Origin: Serilophus lunatus
Taxonomy: Eukaryota; Chordata; Aves; Passeriformes; Eurylaimidae
Length of the DNA: 64,000 bases
Reading direction: 5' to 3'
NCBI GenBank assembly: GCA_013399895.1
Contig: VXBA01002143.1
Coordinates: 606,963 to 670,962, forward strand
Under the pieces are notes generated by a model. The model did not search any database, was not told where the DNA came from, and saw only the letters and a program-made list of their open reading frames with translations. Position numbers and translations under genes: made by a program. This document shows positions 39,301 to 52,553 of the stretch, piece by piece. Each line of letters starts with the position of its first letter. Positions within the stretch are counted from its first letter, which is position 1.

Positions 39301-41916
39301 GAATGCCTGATGTCAGATCACATGCATATGTGGATGTGTTTTTGATATCAAAGCTGCCAGTGAATGACTACATACATAGGAGAGGCCTCAATGGCCAAAG
39401 CTTCTCATAGCATGATCTTTGACCACACTTCCCACAGCACCTGACAGCTTTTTTCTTCTGTGAGGCATTTTCACTATATAATATAGACAAATCTCATGTG
39501 TCTCATTCTGCTCAGAGTTTAGTACTAATGGAATCCAAAGACTTTAAAGTCTTGGGTGTTCACTGAGAACCAAAAGTGCAGATACTCCACAACTGACTCA
39601 CAAAGATGAGATCAGTGTTACCTGCAGTAAGTATTCAACTTTGCAAGGACAGAAGTGAAGACATACCATAAAGAACCTCCTTCCAAGGCATGTCACGGCA
39701 ATTAACAGATAAATCCTGTCAAGTAAAAACTCTTAAATTACAAATGGCACCTTTTTCAAAACTGAAACTCCTCTGCAGAAGAAAATGACACCAAGCCATG
39801 TAAATCAGAAGCTCTAACTTTCCTTGAATACTTAACTAACTTCTTCCATTACTACAAGAAATCTATGTAAAAAAATGGACACTAAAGTAAGGTGTCATAA
39901 TTATTAACAAGAAACCATAGTGTCACATCCATTGTTTTATCAAAAGACACATAGAAATGGGTAATCTCCATTTATAGCCTCTCCTTTAAAACATTTGGGG
40001 ATTGTGATGTGCTGCAGAAGTTGCATTGCTGCTTGAAAGAGCCCTCGTCATCCAATCTGCATTGACTGGTATGTGTTTGAGTAGGACTAAGCAGCACCTT
40101 AAGAGCAGCTGCTTGTGGGATGGTGTCATTATATAAACCAACTGCAAAATTGATTTAGTGTGTAACTCGAATATAGGACAGCTTTTTCTTGCAGAAGACA
40201 TATTCCACTGCATTGAGTGATTAATCGGTTAAAAAAGAACCAATGTATTTAACTAAATAATCAAGTGCTAGAATGATTGAAGAATTCAATCACACCACTG
40301 ACCAACTAAACCAACCAGAAGGTTAGTAGTTGTATCTGTGCCACAGGATAGATTTTGTTGACATATAGCCTTTATGAAAACATCACCTTTAGCACCTAGA
40401 TTTGCAGTTCTGAACATAGGTACTTTCAACTCCTGGAATACATAGTTTTACGGCTCTGTCATGGAGTTTTTGCAAGTCTCACATACATTAATTTTTTGTC
40501 TTCTAAGGAGAGTATATATTCTGTTACAAATGAATGCCACAGTCTCAGGTTTTGTATTTCAAATGGGACTCAACCGATGTTTTACTCTGTTTACATGAGA
40601 CATTGTATCATTTTGGTTTCTGAAGTATGTGACTCCAGTGTTTTGTTATTCTCGGTATTAAAAATGTCACTCTGAATGTAGTATCAATACATTTAGCTCT
40701 AGTTTCAAGCCTTTGCATCTCATTCTTTGCATCTCAACTCAGTCTCTTAGCTGAAATTTCCTGCTTTTAAACTTTGAACAAACTGTATCTTATCCATCTA
40801 CTACATAAATAAAAGCAAATTATCCTGAGCTCCTTTATTTTCATGCAATTTTTTTAGCTCTTGAATAGTTTCTGTGTGTTTTATACATAATCTAGAATGT
40901 GTGCTCAACTTCTTTCAACTATCAAAATCAGAGCTATATATATCATCTTGGGAATGATTTCTTTAACGTAAAAAAGGTATATGGCATTTTATTATTTCTT
41001 ATATTCAATATAGTTTTTTAATATGTGTGAGTAACACCTCTTTATTACCATAACAAATTGGGAAATCATATTGTTTATGGGTGTTGAGATTTCTCCATTG
41101 GTTTGCAAAAAATAAGAGCCCTCCCATCAACTTTTATTCTGTTAACTGCATGTAGCTGAGGTCACCAAACTCCTTGAAAAAGACATGCAACCTAATCCTA
41201 GCTTCACGGTCTTCTATTTGCAGTAGATTCACTGGGCACTGCTACATTAAACAGGAACTCTTAGTGGGCCTTGGTTTAAACATGGATGGATTAAGTTTTA
41301 CAACGAGTGTTTTTGAACTTTTTTTGTCACCAAATAAGCGTGAGATTTTGGTCTACAATGATCTTTATCTAGATCATTTTTCTTGACATAGATTTCTCTG
41401 TTCATGCATCCAAATAATGTAGGAGTTAATCTCAGGAACAGTAAAATAGCCATTATGATTTATATTGGCTGAAAAATTTGCTTTTGGTAACTTTGATTTT
41501 TCCCATGTTAAGCTTAAAGAATGCTTGTATTTAATGGCAAGTCTTTATGTATATAGAATACAGTTGAACAGCTGAATATTATGAAAAATATGACTATTTA
41601 TTCAAGTAAAATGCAAATTTATATCCACACTATTCACAATTTTTTTATTCCTATGAATTTAGAAGTTGTTCTCTTTCCTAAAGAACCTCCAGATACTGTG
41701 AGAATTAGCAAAACTCACAGGACTATGCACTTTCATTTCTTCCAAATAAGACTGCCTTTCAAGGTCTTTGTCATTTTGGGAATCATCGGTTCCGGAAACA
41801 GAATACAAATACAATCACCATGTGACTGAACTCAATCAACCCTAAACCTGAAGTAGTAAATTGTGAAAAGCAGTCACTCAGAGGTAATGACTCTAGCAAT
41901 GTTTCATAAATAACGC

Positions 41917-41969
41917 AGAATCTTAGAATGGCTTGGGTTGGAAGAGTCCTTAAAGATGATCAGTTCCCA
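41917..41969 (-). mobile_element. Short CR1 3' tail fragment
   Basis: The sequence agaatcttagaatggcttgg, gttggaagagtccttaaaga, tgatcagttccca is the reverse complement of a CR1 3' end. About 50 bp remain; beyond that the similarity stops. Confidence 0.85.
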
Positions 41970-42037
41970 TGTAGGTGATTAATTTCATACTCCATTTGTG
42001 GAATAGCAATACTTTTCGATTTCCTTTTACGTATGCA

Positions 42038-42067
42038 CATATATACATATATATAAACACACACACA
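42038..42067. repeat. Compound (TA)n and (CA)n simple repeat
   Basis: Interrupted catatata units pass into a short acacacac run. Low complexity, imperfect. Confidence 0.8.
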
Positions 42068-42943
42068 TCCATGTACAATGATTAACAGAAACTTGCAAGA
42101 TCTAAATTCATCTCCAAAAGAGAAGCCATTTAGTTACTAGTCTGTAAAAGCTCCACATTGACAGGCAGCTACCCTGAAGGATCTGTATTATGAGGCTGTA
42201 CTTCACACAGTAGTAAAAACTAACATTACAAGGGTGCATTTACAATGGGCCTCCTCTTTTTTTCCCAGGTAGTCATAAACCTCAGCAAGCTCACTGACAA
42301 ATAAGGACAAAATCCATAAAGGCAACCACGAGTGAAAAATAAAGTCCATAGAAGTGACTGAAGAGTACCATTGATTATATTCACAGGGGCTAATGTTTCA
42401 GAGAAATTTACAAATGCAGACACAGGTTCAGTCAAAGGCATGACAAATATGGGAATAGAAGGAGGAACATATCTGTAAAGCTTGCTCACAAACACAAGCT
42501 ATGGAGAGAATAAGCTAGGACACAATAATAATCTTACCCAAATGCACACTGGAGGTTATGGAAAACCAGACACAAGTGAGAGGCTGTGTGTTCCAAAGCT
42601 AGAAAGCCACACTAACATAACCAAGATCCTGAGCAACAACATAGAAAGATATAGATAAAAAAATGATAACACAACAGGATTTTATTCAATTTACTGCCTT
42701 TTAGGAGGACTAAGCAAATCATACATTTGCTGCCCATCTATGTTCCCTGGGCATAGATGGTAGTCTAACACACTTTGTCTTATCAAAGAAACCAAGCTGG
42801 TACCTTTAACTCTGCCATTTTGATTTTCTTTTCTTTTTTTTTCCTCAGCCATTCATATTTAACACAGTATTTGCTCCATGTGTATCTGTAAACCCAGAAC
42901 ACACTGACCAGATGCAGTTTATTGCATCTGCAGTCACTACAAC

Positions 42944-43007
42944 TCCATCCATCCATCCATCCATCCATCCATCCATCCATCCATCCATCCATCCATCCAT
43001 CCATCCA
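42944..43007 (+). repeat. (TCCA)16 microsatellite
   Basis: Sixty-four bases of uninterrupted TCCA, sixteen units. Read on the minus strand it gives a repeating WMDG peptide, which is an artefact. Likely variable in length. Confidence 0.99.
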
Positions 43008-43623
43008 CAACAATTTCACACTAAGACCAACTGCATTTAAAATGTAAGCACGATGGTTGTGTTAGTATTTGTTTTCCCAGTTTGTACACTCTACCACTGA
43101 ATTTGCTGATAACAGGTTTAGGGAAGGTTTAAGGAAGTTTTGTTTGTGATCTTCAAGCAAAAATGTAAGACTGTTTATATAACCTCTACATAAGATCAAA
43201 ACTAAGGTTTTCTCGTATTTTCCTACCACAGAGATTTTTTTAAGTGGTTGTTGAGTTTTTAGCAATTACTAACAGTGATCACAAGGTGTAGATTTTCTTC
43301 ATAGTTGCCAGTTATGAAGAACAACTGGTGACAACAGAAGATAGAGAATGAAAAGTGATCAAATAGGTCTCTTTAAGAAAGGTCAAAAGACCTGTCAGAC
43401 TAAATGTAACTAAAAATAAAAACATTTCTCCAAATATTAATTCCTCCTCTAGTTGCCATGGAACTGTTACACAAGTAATATAATACATCAAACCTTCATC
43501 CATATAGTAACAGAGCTTAAGACACACAGTGCATTTTCTCTTTTAAATGGAGACAGCATTTAGCCATTGCTGGAAATCTCTAAAGCAAGACTGCCTGTTT
43601 TCCCAAATGCTACTTCCAGCCCC

Positions 43624-43644
43624 AACCACCAACCACCAACCACC
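43624..43644 (+). repeat. Three 7-bp tandem units (aaccacc)
   Basis: Three exact copies of aaccacc in a row. Short and probably slippage-derived. Confidence 0.8.
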
Positions 43645-46600
43645 AGACTAGGAATAAGGTGGTGAAGATCCTAAGGCAAACAATGTAGTCTGTGGGAGAT
43701 GAGATCAGATGATTAAATAATCCCTCTTGCGTGAAATTGTTTCACTGTTTTGGCTAATACAGGTAAAGGGAAGAAAAACTTCTTTGTTCAACAGTGATAA
43801 GATAATTAACAGTTTTCCCTACTACTTCTGGCTAATTCTTCGTGCCAGGAACTTCGCAGCAATGAGTCCCTAACAACCATAGTTCTGTTTCATGAGCAAT
43901 TATGGAGATTTAAGACAAATACTTCTTTGCACACTGCTGCGTTACTTCCAATTTAGTCAAAGCAGAAGCAGTTGGGAGCACATGTATGGGAGCACATGCA
44001 CTCCTTTTCATGGGAAATTTTATGCCTAGCCCTGCAATAAGAACGTCCTAGATTTTACTCTCACCAGTAAGCCCCTCTCAAAACTACTTTACTTAATCTT
44101 ATCAGCAAATCAGCAAGAACTGAAACAAAGGGTGAAAAATTCCTTCTAAAGCTTTGAGATAATTCTATACTCAGAAAAAATACGAGCATCTTCATAAGGC
44201 ATTGAAAAAACCCTTTAAACACAAAATAAATGCTTTCTATAATGAACTTCTTTTCTTTCAAAATTAAATTTACGATTACCAGCTAAAACAACAACAAAAT
44301 AATCCCATGAATAATTTTTAGAAATTTTGTCCCTGAAAATCTCCAGACCACTAACTATTAAGACAGTTAATATGTTATGAAAGTGAGGTGACTGTCATTA
44401 ACAAAGCCTGTATACTGATTTGCATATTTACTGTTTGAACTCAACTTTGTAAATAAAATTAAATAGTCATTCTGTAAATTTTCCTGATTATACTGGAAGA
44501 AGCAGCAAGGTATACTGTGCAAATATAACTCTGGGCCACTAAAGTGAAAGTGGACTGTTTGATGATGCTTTTTTTAGTCTTATTCAGTAATACGTAAGAA
44601 AATTTCCATACATAACATTACAGAACAGTTCCTTTTAACAGAGAGTTCTAAGTATAGTTATGCATATCTTCAGAGAGATATATTATGCAAGGATACTTTG
44701 GTCAGAAAATATTGCACCAATACACAGGTACTAATGCACCGAGAAATGTGGCACCTGCTCTTGACTCAGGCTTTGGAAGTGGTTGGTAGTTTAGAGACTC
44801 TTCTGTTTGACTGCTTGAGCACTTCCATTATTCCAAGGAATGTGCTCTGTAGCATCAATACGCCAAAAAAAAATCCTTTAAAAGACTTTCATTCAGACAT
44901 TTCAGTGTTTATCCAACCACAAGATAATACAGATGCTGAGGTCATACCCCCTACTCTTTTTAGCAGAGCAGTGCTGTCTAGAATATTAAATAATTCCATT
45001 CCTTAACAGGAAACTGCTCACAGTTTGTTAGTCAGCTGATGAGCAATTCCTCAAATCCATCCACTGCATCAGCTCTATTATCATCTATTTAGTATTGGAT
45101 GATTCCAGGAGGTCTCTGGTACAACACAGAAAATCCTTCACATTCAAAAACTTATTAAATGGAAGTACAGTATGTTAAACTAGGCAGTAATTTCATTCCT
45201 GCCCCAGAAAAACAGATAAATGACATTTCTATAAATTTCAGTTAAGCTATATTAATAATCAGCTCTTTTGCCAATCAATATACCTATTTTTGACTCTTAA
45301 TAAAGAAAGATGTTCATCTAGAATTTAATTTGTTAAGCAAGAATGGTCATGTGAAACACACAGCAACACATGCTATCAATAGAAGCCAAAACTGGCAATG
45401 AAGCTATTCAAGTTTGAATAAATAAAATTAGAAAACTTTAAGAATTTAATTGAAGCAAATTTAATTTAACATTTGACAAAATTTCAATGAATCATCTGGA
45501 GGGGTTTATTCTTAGGTTTAGTTCAATATAATTGACTATAAATGTGCCTATGTTAAAAGGCATTTCAAATATCAGTCAAGCTTAAGTAGTTTTTCTTCTA
45601 CTGTTTCAAAACTCATGTTTTTTTAAGAAAACCTTTCAGCAACAAATTACATGGAAAAGACTTTTTTCTGTTGCAAGATACACATTAAATGTGTACAAAT
45701 CTACAGTTATCACTTTTATAACCCTCCTGATCCACATTATTCTATCACATCTTGAAATCAAGTACCATACAGACCACAGTTAATCAGCCCTTCCATTCAA
45801 TAGACTTGAAACAGGTAACCAGCAGCTAGTCAAAATGTATTTCAGAAAGCCTTTTTGGTGTAAGTGAGTATGAACTATGATTTTTGTCACTTTAAACAGA
45901 CACTTGTAGATTGTGATATACAAACTTTGTTCATGTTTTATGTCAGCTGTAGTAAGCATTTATGTTTTATTTGAATTAAAATTTATAATCACATTAGTTA
46001 ACATGGTTAAAACATGAGTAAAGGTTTGAAAGCATAGCTGGTGAATACTGAATAACTTCCATTTGCATTTTAAGAAAAGTCTGACTACTTCTGGGAATAG
46101 AACAGGACATAGCAGAAATCTCTCAGGATCCCAGTTTTTCCACACCAATTACTGAAAGTCTGCATGTTTCAGTGAAGCAGGACACTGTTTCAGAACTTAC
46201 CACACTAATACGCTATTATTTCAGAATAACCCAATTCTTGTTGGACAAGAATCAAATGGCATCACAACTACTTGTATATTTCCTTGGCAATCCAAATTAA
46301 AAAGCTTTGAGTGTTCTGCCTCCCTTCAGAGGATTATTCTTTGCAGGATTTGAGAGAACTGAAACACTGCCACAGTTGAAGTATATCTAACATTCTGAGG
46401 CTCTGCCAGGCAACTGACAGTGAGATGGTGCTAGTGGGGCTGGTGTCTTCCAGTAATCCAAATCCTTCTCTACAGAATGAAGAGACCCAGCAGACTGTTA
46501 AGGCTGGATGACTATCAATTCAGGCCTGTTTTACCAGTGCTATACTCTTTGGCAAGATCTACTGGTTTTGTTATCTATGTCAGGAACCAGATCTGCAGAA

Positions 46601-46825
46601 ACAGCTGCAGATCCAGCATAGCACAACATGACACACCACCAGGGCCCTGGTCTCTAGTGAAGACAATAAGAAAAATGCCTTAAGCTCAATATAATTTCTG
46701 TTTCTGTAGTGTGATGTGAGGGAGGAAGCCTGCAGGGAAACAAACTGGCCAGAGGAAGAAAGATACAGTGTAGCCCACCCCTACTTTCTATTGGAGAAGT
46801 CGCCATAATAATTTTAATTACTAAG

Positions 46826-46876
46826 CTAGGTTTTGTCTAGAGAGAGACAGCTTTTACAGTCTAGACAAAACCCTAG
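46826..46876. repeat. Inverted repeat, 16-bp arms, 18-nt spacer
   Basis: The left arm ctaggttttgtctaga (46826-46841) pairs with the right arm tctagacaaaaccctag (46860-46876), with a single extra C in the right arm. The spacer is gagagacagcttttacag. The pairing does not extend beyond the arms, and no target-site duplication is evident. A stem this short is below the usual length of a microRNA precursor. It may be a remnant of terminal inverted repeats or a chance palindrome. Confidence 0.85.
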
Positions 46877-47463
46877 GAGGAATCTGTCATACATATAGAA
46901 TTAGCAAAATAGAAGAGAAACCTGGAGCAAAACTGGAGGAAATCCAGGTTCACAGTGTACCCACACATTGGCTTCTCTCCGCATTGATTTTCAGAAGTTG
47001 AAGATATTACTTATAGGGTCATATTGAAGTTTTAGTATATAAACTGTAGGTAGGATAAGAAGGAGATCACTGACTAGTTAAAGCCTTTGACTCTCTCACT
47101 AATGTGAGAGTCAGAACAGAAATCTTAGGGGAGTTAAACACGGAGGTGGTTAGCTTTCATTCTGTCAAACTCTCATAAGCATTGCTGAACATTCAGTAAC
47201 ATAAAAGCTATATCTGTTCTATTCCATCCCACAAACAATAATCACAAAAATCATCTTTCTGTAATCCTATATTGTCTGCAAGACTTGAAAAGCAGATAAG
47301 AATATAAAGATAATCTCTGTATCTCCTGCACCTCTACATCCTGATTTACTTTTTTACTAATGCAAATTTACTAATCTGAATTGGAAAAAAAAGTTTTGTT
47401 TTTTTCAAGCACAGTTCTTCCAAATTCCTTAAAAAATTAAGGAATGGCAGTGAAACAGAAAGT

Positions 47464-47464
47464 N
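47464..47464. other. Ambiguous base (N)
   Basis: The only N in the window, between agt and aacagg. It lies in intron and affects no feature. Confidence 1.
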
Positions 47465-49514
47465 AACAGGAATAAAATCCCCCATTTTCTTCAACACAGA
47501 CTTCTCATGTTGTGATTTTAATACTTTGGAAGGACCCCGAACTTTTAAAGAGTAGGTTAACAGATTTAAAGTTTAGGTTTGCACAAGGAAATGCCAGTAT
47601 CTGTACAGCTAAATCAGGAGCTTTATGAGGTCTTCTGAGAATAGTGGCATATTAGAACAAGCATTGACAAGATGTACTCACAGCTATTGACAATGTTTGG
47701 AAGCTTTCTTGTCCAAATTTGCTGATGGATCACTCTTAAATGTGAAATATACTCACATCCTAATATGTCAAAAACAGGCATCAGAACTTGGAATTGATAA
47801 GTATTTATGCTAGATATTTTCCTGCAAGTTAAGCTATCATTACATAGAACATGTACATTCAGTATCTATATGCTATTTTACACAAGGACATGAAACCTCA
47901 CAAAAGAAGTCCTCTGCTGTTGCACCCCACAATAAAACTTCCTTTTCTAGATTCAGATTTGCCAATGAGTTCAGCTCGTCGCATATACATAAAAGAGGTT
48001 AATTCCTAAACCAGACCTTTGCTATCTAACTCAGTGTTCCATTTCTCTGGTGGCTTAATTTCAATTTTGTTTGGTGTAAAACAATCAGCTTTTGAGAAGG
48101 GGCTCTAGTTCTACCCTATCGACAAGTATTTCCCATGGTGATCCTGCCAACACACTGAAGCTTTTTCTGGGACTAAGAACTGCATTTCCCTGACTACAAA
48201 GAGTTAGATGGCATTGGTTGCTCAACATGACTTCTATGATCCCATAACAATTTTATTATTTTTTTTAATTAAGTCATGCACACCAAAGCAGATTTTAAAT
48301 CCAAATCACAATGACACAGTCACAAAGCCGGTTCTCTGAGAATGTTCATTAGATATAAAATTACTCAATTAGTTACATATTTCTACTGAATTGATTGATG
48401 GCATCAATCCAAGGTACTGTATTCAATCTATAAAGTCAAGCACCAAGAAAAAGTTGAGGAACATTTTCCCCAACTCTAACAGAACCTCTCATTTTGAGGG
48501 TTAATCTGTATGAAGAACATGAATGTGATTGTAGTTTAGAAGTTCTCTTATTTTTCCTGATCACTGAGAAAGCAGACAAAACACACAAGTATTGTTGTAT
48601 CATTAGAAAATGACATAGGCTTTCTTGTTTCAAAGAAAGCATCTAAACATTTCTGAATAAACGTTTTGCTATACATTAAAAAAAATAAATATCTCCCAAA
48701 CACAATAGCATAATATTTTCAAGAAGTGAGACATTAGAAATCTTTAACAGCTGTGATTGATTTTTCATTAGGTACAGAGTTCTCACCTAGTGCTGCTAAT
48801 TCCCTGGCTTTCACTAACAATAAAAGATAAAATATAAAATAATAGAGAAATAATTTATTTGACTTCAGAAAAAATGCTTTTGATTAACTATATAAGTTGC
48901 ACTAAAAAAAAAAAAGAGGAAAATTTCAGGTGGATAAAACCCCACACAGATGATGTCAGGCAGGCCACAGAATACAAGACTGCCTGATATTTTGAAATTA
49001 GAGTATTTTTTGTAATCCTAATTATCATCACCTCTCATATACCATGAATGAATGTCTATACTCTGCATCTTGATGTCACTTGGTTGTTGACCAGCACAAG
49101 GGAATGAAAAACATATTTCATCATATATATTACAACTGGCTGCAGTTTGAAAAAAAAAAGGAGCATAGTGATTACTTTTTCTAAAGATGCTATACATTAT
49201 TAATATGCTATTTTGATATCTTTATTTCATAGACACAAACTGACTATACTTATCCTCGAATATTTAGTTTAGATTACTAAAAACGAGGACATTTTGCCTG
49301 ACCTCTGTATCTTGAGGGTTTTTTTCCCAACTAGCTGAATTCTTGGCAGAAAGTTATCTTCTGCCCTTCAAAAAATATATATCTGGAGGTAAAGCAAGAG
49401 ATTTCATCAAACTCTACAGAAACTATTTATTCTGAATTGTTGTTCCACACATAGATTTCAATCTATCAAACAATGTCTTACTCTACATGCAGAACACTGT
49501 TGGTCATTGCAATT

Positions 49515-49619
49515 TCTATATATATGTATACACACATATATTTATATGCACAAATATAAATACAATACAAATGTATAACATAAATTCAAACACACATTTA
49601 TGTGTGTATGTGTATACTA
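49515..49619. repeat. AT/CA-rich imperfect inverted repeat
   Basis: Alternating purine-pyrimidine sequence. gtatacacacatata at 49526-49540 faces tgtgtgtatgtgtatac ending at 49617, an imperfect inverted pair about 90 bp overall. An inner hairpin, acacaca-ttta-tgtgtgt, lies at 49590-49607. Probably microsatellite decay. Confidence 0.75.
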
Positions 49620-51896
49620 TGTTAGAAACTCCAGCTTTCAGTGACAGATGTTTTGTGGCCAGATTCCTATGAAAGGCTTATTCCCTTTGAGGTAGCTGTG
49701 AGGTATCAAAAACTATGAAAATTATATATAGTATGCTACATAAAGAAGGTAGTAAAACCAGCAATATTTTGAAAATTTAGGACTACTTTACTAAAAGATA
49801 TGTAAATCTACAATTTATAGAAGCAGAAAATAGTCATGTGGTTCTGTAACTGATTAAATACTACCTATTAAAATAGAAAAGGCTGTAATTTATCTCACTA
49901 TCAACTTGTAATTCTCTTTTATTTCAGTTTCAGTGAAATAGTTCACTTTGCTAATTTCTTCAGAATGAAAAGGTGATAATTAAACAGAAGCCATCCTTAC
50001 ACTGTATGAAAACTTCCATGGATTCCTATATGGGAAGTGGAAAAAATGCAGTAGAGAGAAAAGGAAAACAGAGTATTCAGACAGAATAAGTAAGGTTACA
50101 TAATGAGAAGCTACAGAAAATAGTCTAGTTTCACTTCAGGCCTAGTCTCCCTAAAGACCTACTAACTATGCAAATGTCAATCAGTATCTTTCTGCAGCTC
50201 TGTGCTGAAGTCTGAGGGAATTCGGCTGATTAGTGTTTCCTAATCCAGCTCCAAAAGTCACACACTAATATGTGTGACAGAGTTATCTTTTCAGAAGTGT
50301 TAGAACTGTATCATATATATAAACACTAACTGATTTTTGAAAATATTTGAAGTCCATGAAGTACACAGATATATTTGAGTTGTTAATGAAAAATATCTTT
50401 CACTTTGTCCTATTTAAGGACATGTCTGGTCTGAACATCAGTCTCCAATCTGAAGAATACAGAATTGACAAAATAAATACACAATACTTCCATTCTTTAT
50501 GAAAATCTCCATTTTACTGTGAAAGGTACTGCACCCTGACCACGCTTCCTTTCTCCTAGACATTGGTTAAACCACAGCACCCGCATGCTCCATTCTTCAG
50601 TGAAAAGCCCATTACTCCTGCCAAAATTAGAGCCCTCCCAGTACACTGCCCGATTTCCTGTCCTGCACTGTCCATGTAAGAGGCTTATCCTACTTACTGA
50701 GACGTCTTGTCAGGCACTGTGACTCTCTAGATGAGCAACATGTGAACAGAGCTATCAAGCTGAGACCTCACATGCTACCTTGCTCCTCCAAAACTGGTAG
50801 TGAACCCTAGACTCTACACCTTTCCCACTTCATTTTCTCATGGGTTGCTCTTTGGAAGATGTTTCTTCTACAGTTCTAGAAAACAAAACAAAAACACACC
50901 CAGTTTGGAAAAAAAAAAATCTCCAAATAAGTAAACCAAAACCAATGTGTTCTCTGTTGCATTTGGCACATAGTCAACATCTGCTCAGCAAGTGAAGACA
51001 CTGCCTCAGTCACATTTTTTCTTTAGCAGAGGACAAATAAAGACCAGGGAACACTGGCTTTCAGATAGCTTAAGTGAGGCTGCACGATGCATAATGCTTA
51101 TATAGGCATCTCCAGAGACACCAAGTTTACTTTGAAGAATGTCAGTGTCACTCTCAATAATTGCAAAACTGCAGAAATCACTAATTCATTCTTTCATTGT
51201 GTTTCATCTGACTCACCATGCAGTAAGTTTTCAGTCCTGCTTCTCTGCAGATGCAGTAGTCACTAGATTTTTCAGAGACCACTTTCATAGCTCTAGAGAC
51301 TTAGTATTTATCTAGCAGAAATCATATTACAAAACTGGTTCTACAGTACTGATATGGTCACCTCCCATTATGACAAAGATCTTGGAAATGTGTGGGGAAA
51401 ACAATAATGTAAATTCTGGTAATAGCTGCATTGCACAAAATACTGAGAGAAGATTAGGATTAGGGATAAACAATACCTGTTCTATGAAATTCTATTTCTA
51501 CAGAAAATGTTCTTCCATTTACATCCTTGAGACCTTAGTACAAAGAGGACACACCAGAAAATCCTAGAGGAGAACAAAGGAAGTCGAAAGGCTTCTAAGA
51601 ATTCTACGAATGCACAGTACTTTATCAAAATATAGCAAACATTGTTTAGTGCTTTTTTTTCCCTCTTGCAATATGTGGAGACAGAAACTAACATGAAGCA
51701 ATAACTATGAAAAACTAAACTGTGTAGGTATCCTGGAGAAACCAATAAAATAAAAAATGTCCTTCTTTGGGTTTTCAGATCCCACCCTATAAAATAACAC
51801 AAGCTTTGAATGAAAGAGATCTCTCTTTATACATCCTTAATCCCTCTTCAATTGCTGCCAAACCCTTGGAAGAAAAAAAACAACCCTTGGGATTAC

Positions 51897-51914
51897 ATAT
51901 ATATATATATATAA
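51897..51914. repeat. (AT)n dinucleotide run at a CR1 3' end
   Basis: An AT run of nine units followed by aaaaa, placed just outside the 3' end of the minus-strand CR1 that starts at about 51925. Confidence 0.85.
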
Positions 51915-51924
51915 AAAACTTGTT

Positions 51925-52553
51925 GAATCGATTATGGAATGGTTTGGGTTGGAAGTGACCTTAAAGATCACCTAGTTCCAACTCCCCTGCCATAGGCAGA
52001 AGTGCCACCCCCTAGACCAGGTTGCTCAAATCCCTCTCCAACCTGGCCTTGAACACTTCCAGGGATGGGGCATCCACAACTTTCCTGGGCAGCTTGTTCC
52101 AGTGTCTCACCACCCTCACAGTAAAGATTTTCTTCCTAATATCTAATCTAAATCTCTTCTGGTTTAGTTTAAAACTATCCCTTCCTGTTCTATTATTGTC
52201 TGTGTATAAAGTCACTCTCTACCTTTTTTATAAGCCCCATTTAAGACTTGGAAGGCTACAATGAGGTCTCCACACAGCCTTCTCTTCTCCAGGGTGAACA
52301 ATGCCAGCTCTCTCAGCCTGTCTTCATAAGAGAGGTGCTCCAGTCCCCTGATTATCTTTGTAACCTCCTCTGGACCCATTCTAACATTCCCCCAAGGACT
52401 TCTCTGCAGGGTTGCTCTCAGTGAATTCTCCCAGTTTATACTCATGTCTGGGATTGCCCTGACCCACATGGGGCACCTTGCACTTGTACTTGTTGAATTT
52501 CATGTGGGCCAACTTCTCAAGTTTGTCCAGGTCTCCCTGGATGGCATCCCTTC
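51925..52553 (-). mobile_element. CR1 LINE fragment with internal deletion, sense to STXBP5L
   Basis: Read on the minus strand, the element starts near 52553 with blocks matching [14 protein letters not shown] CR1 sequence. It then passes through a [16 protein letters not shown] box to [10 protein letters not shown]. Near 52385 it jumps to a block where [20 protein letters not shown] and [13 protein letters not shown] follow. The region in between (ERDLGV to LLERVQ in intact copies, about 250-300 bp) is missing. The 3' part reads RFRLDIRKKIF and LPRKVVDAPSLEV, ending in LSNLV and a stop at about 52012. The 3' tail runs to about 51925. The reading frame is broken between the two longer open segments, so it is inactive. 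Confidence 0.92.

Noticed and set aside
42783..43019. Minus-strand ORF with repeated WMDG
   Set aside because: It is a translation of the TCCA microsatellite.
47089..47112. Near-palindrome gactctctcac-taat-gtgagagtc
   Set aside because: Short, with an imperfect left arm, and no transposon or binding-site context.
50257..50278. Palindrome gtcacaca-ctaata-tgtgtgac
   Set aside because: Eight-bp arms are expected by chance in a window of this size; no context supports a function.
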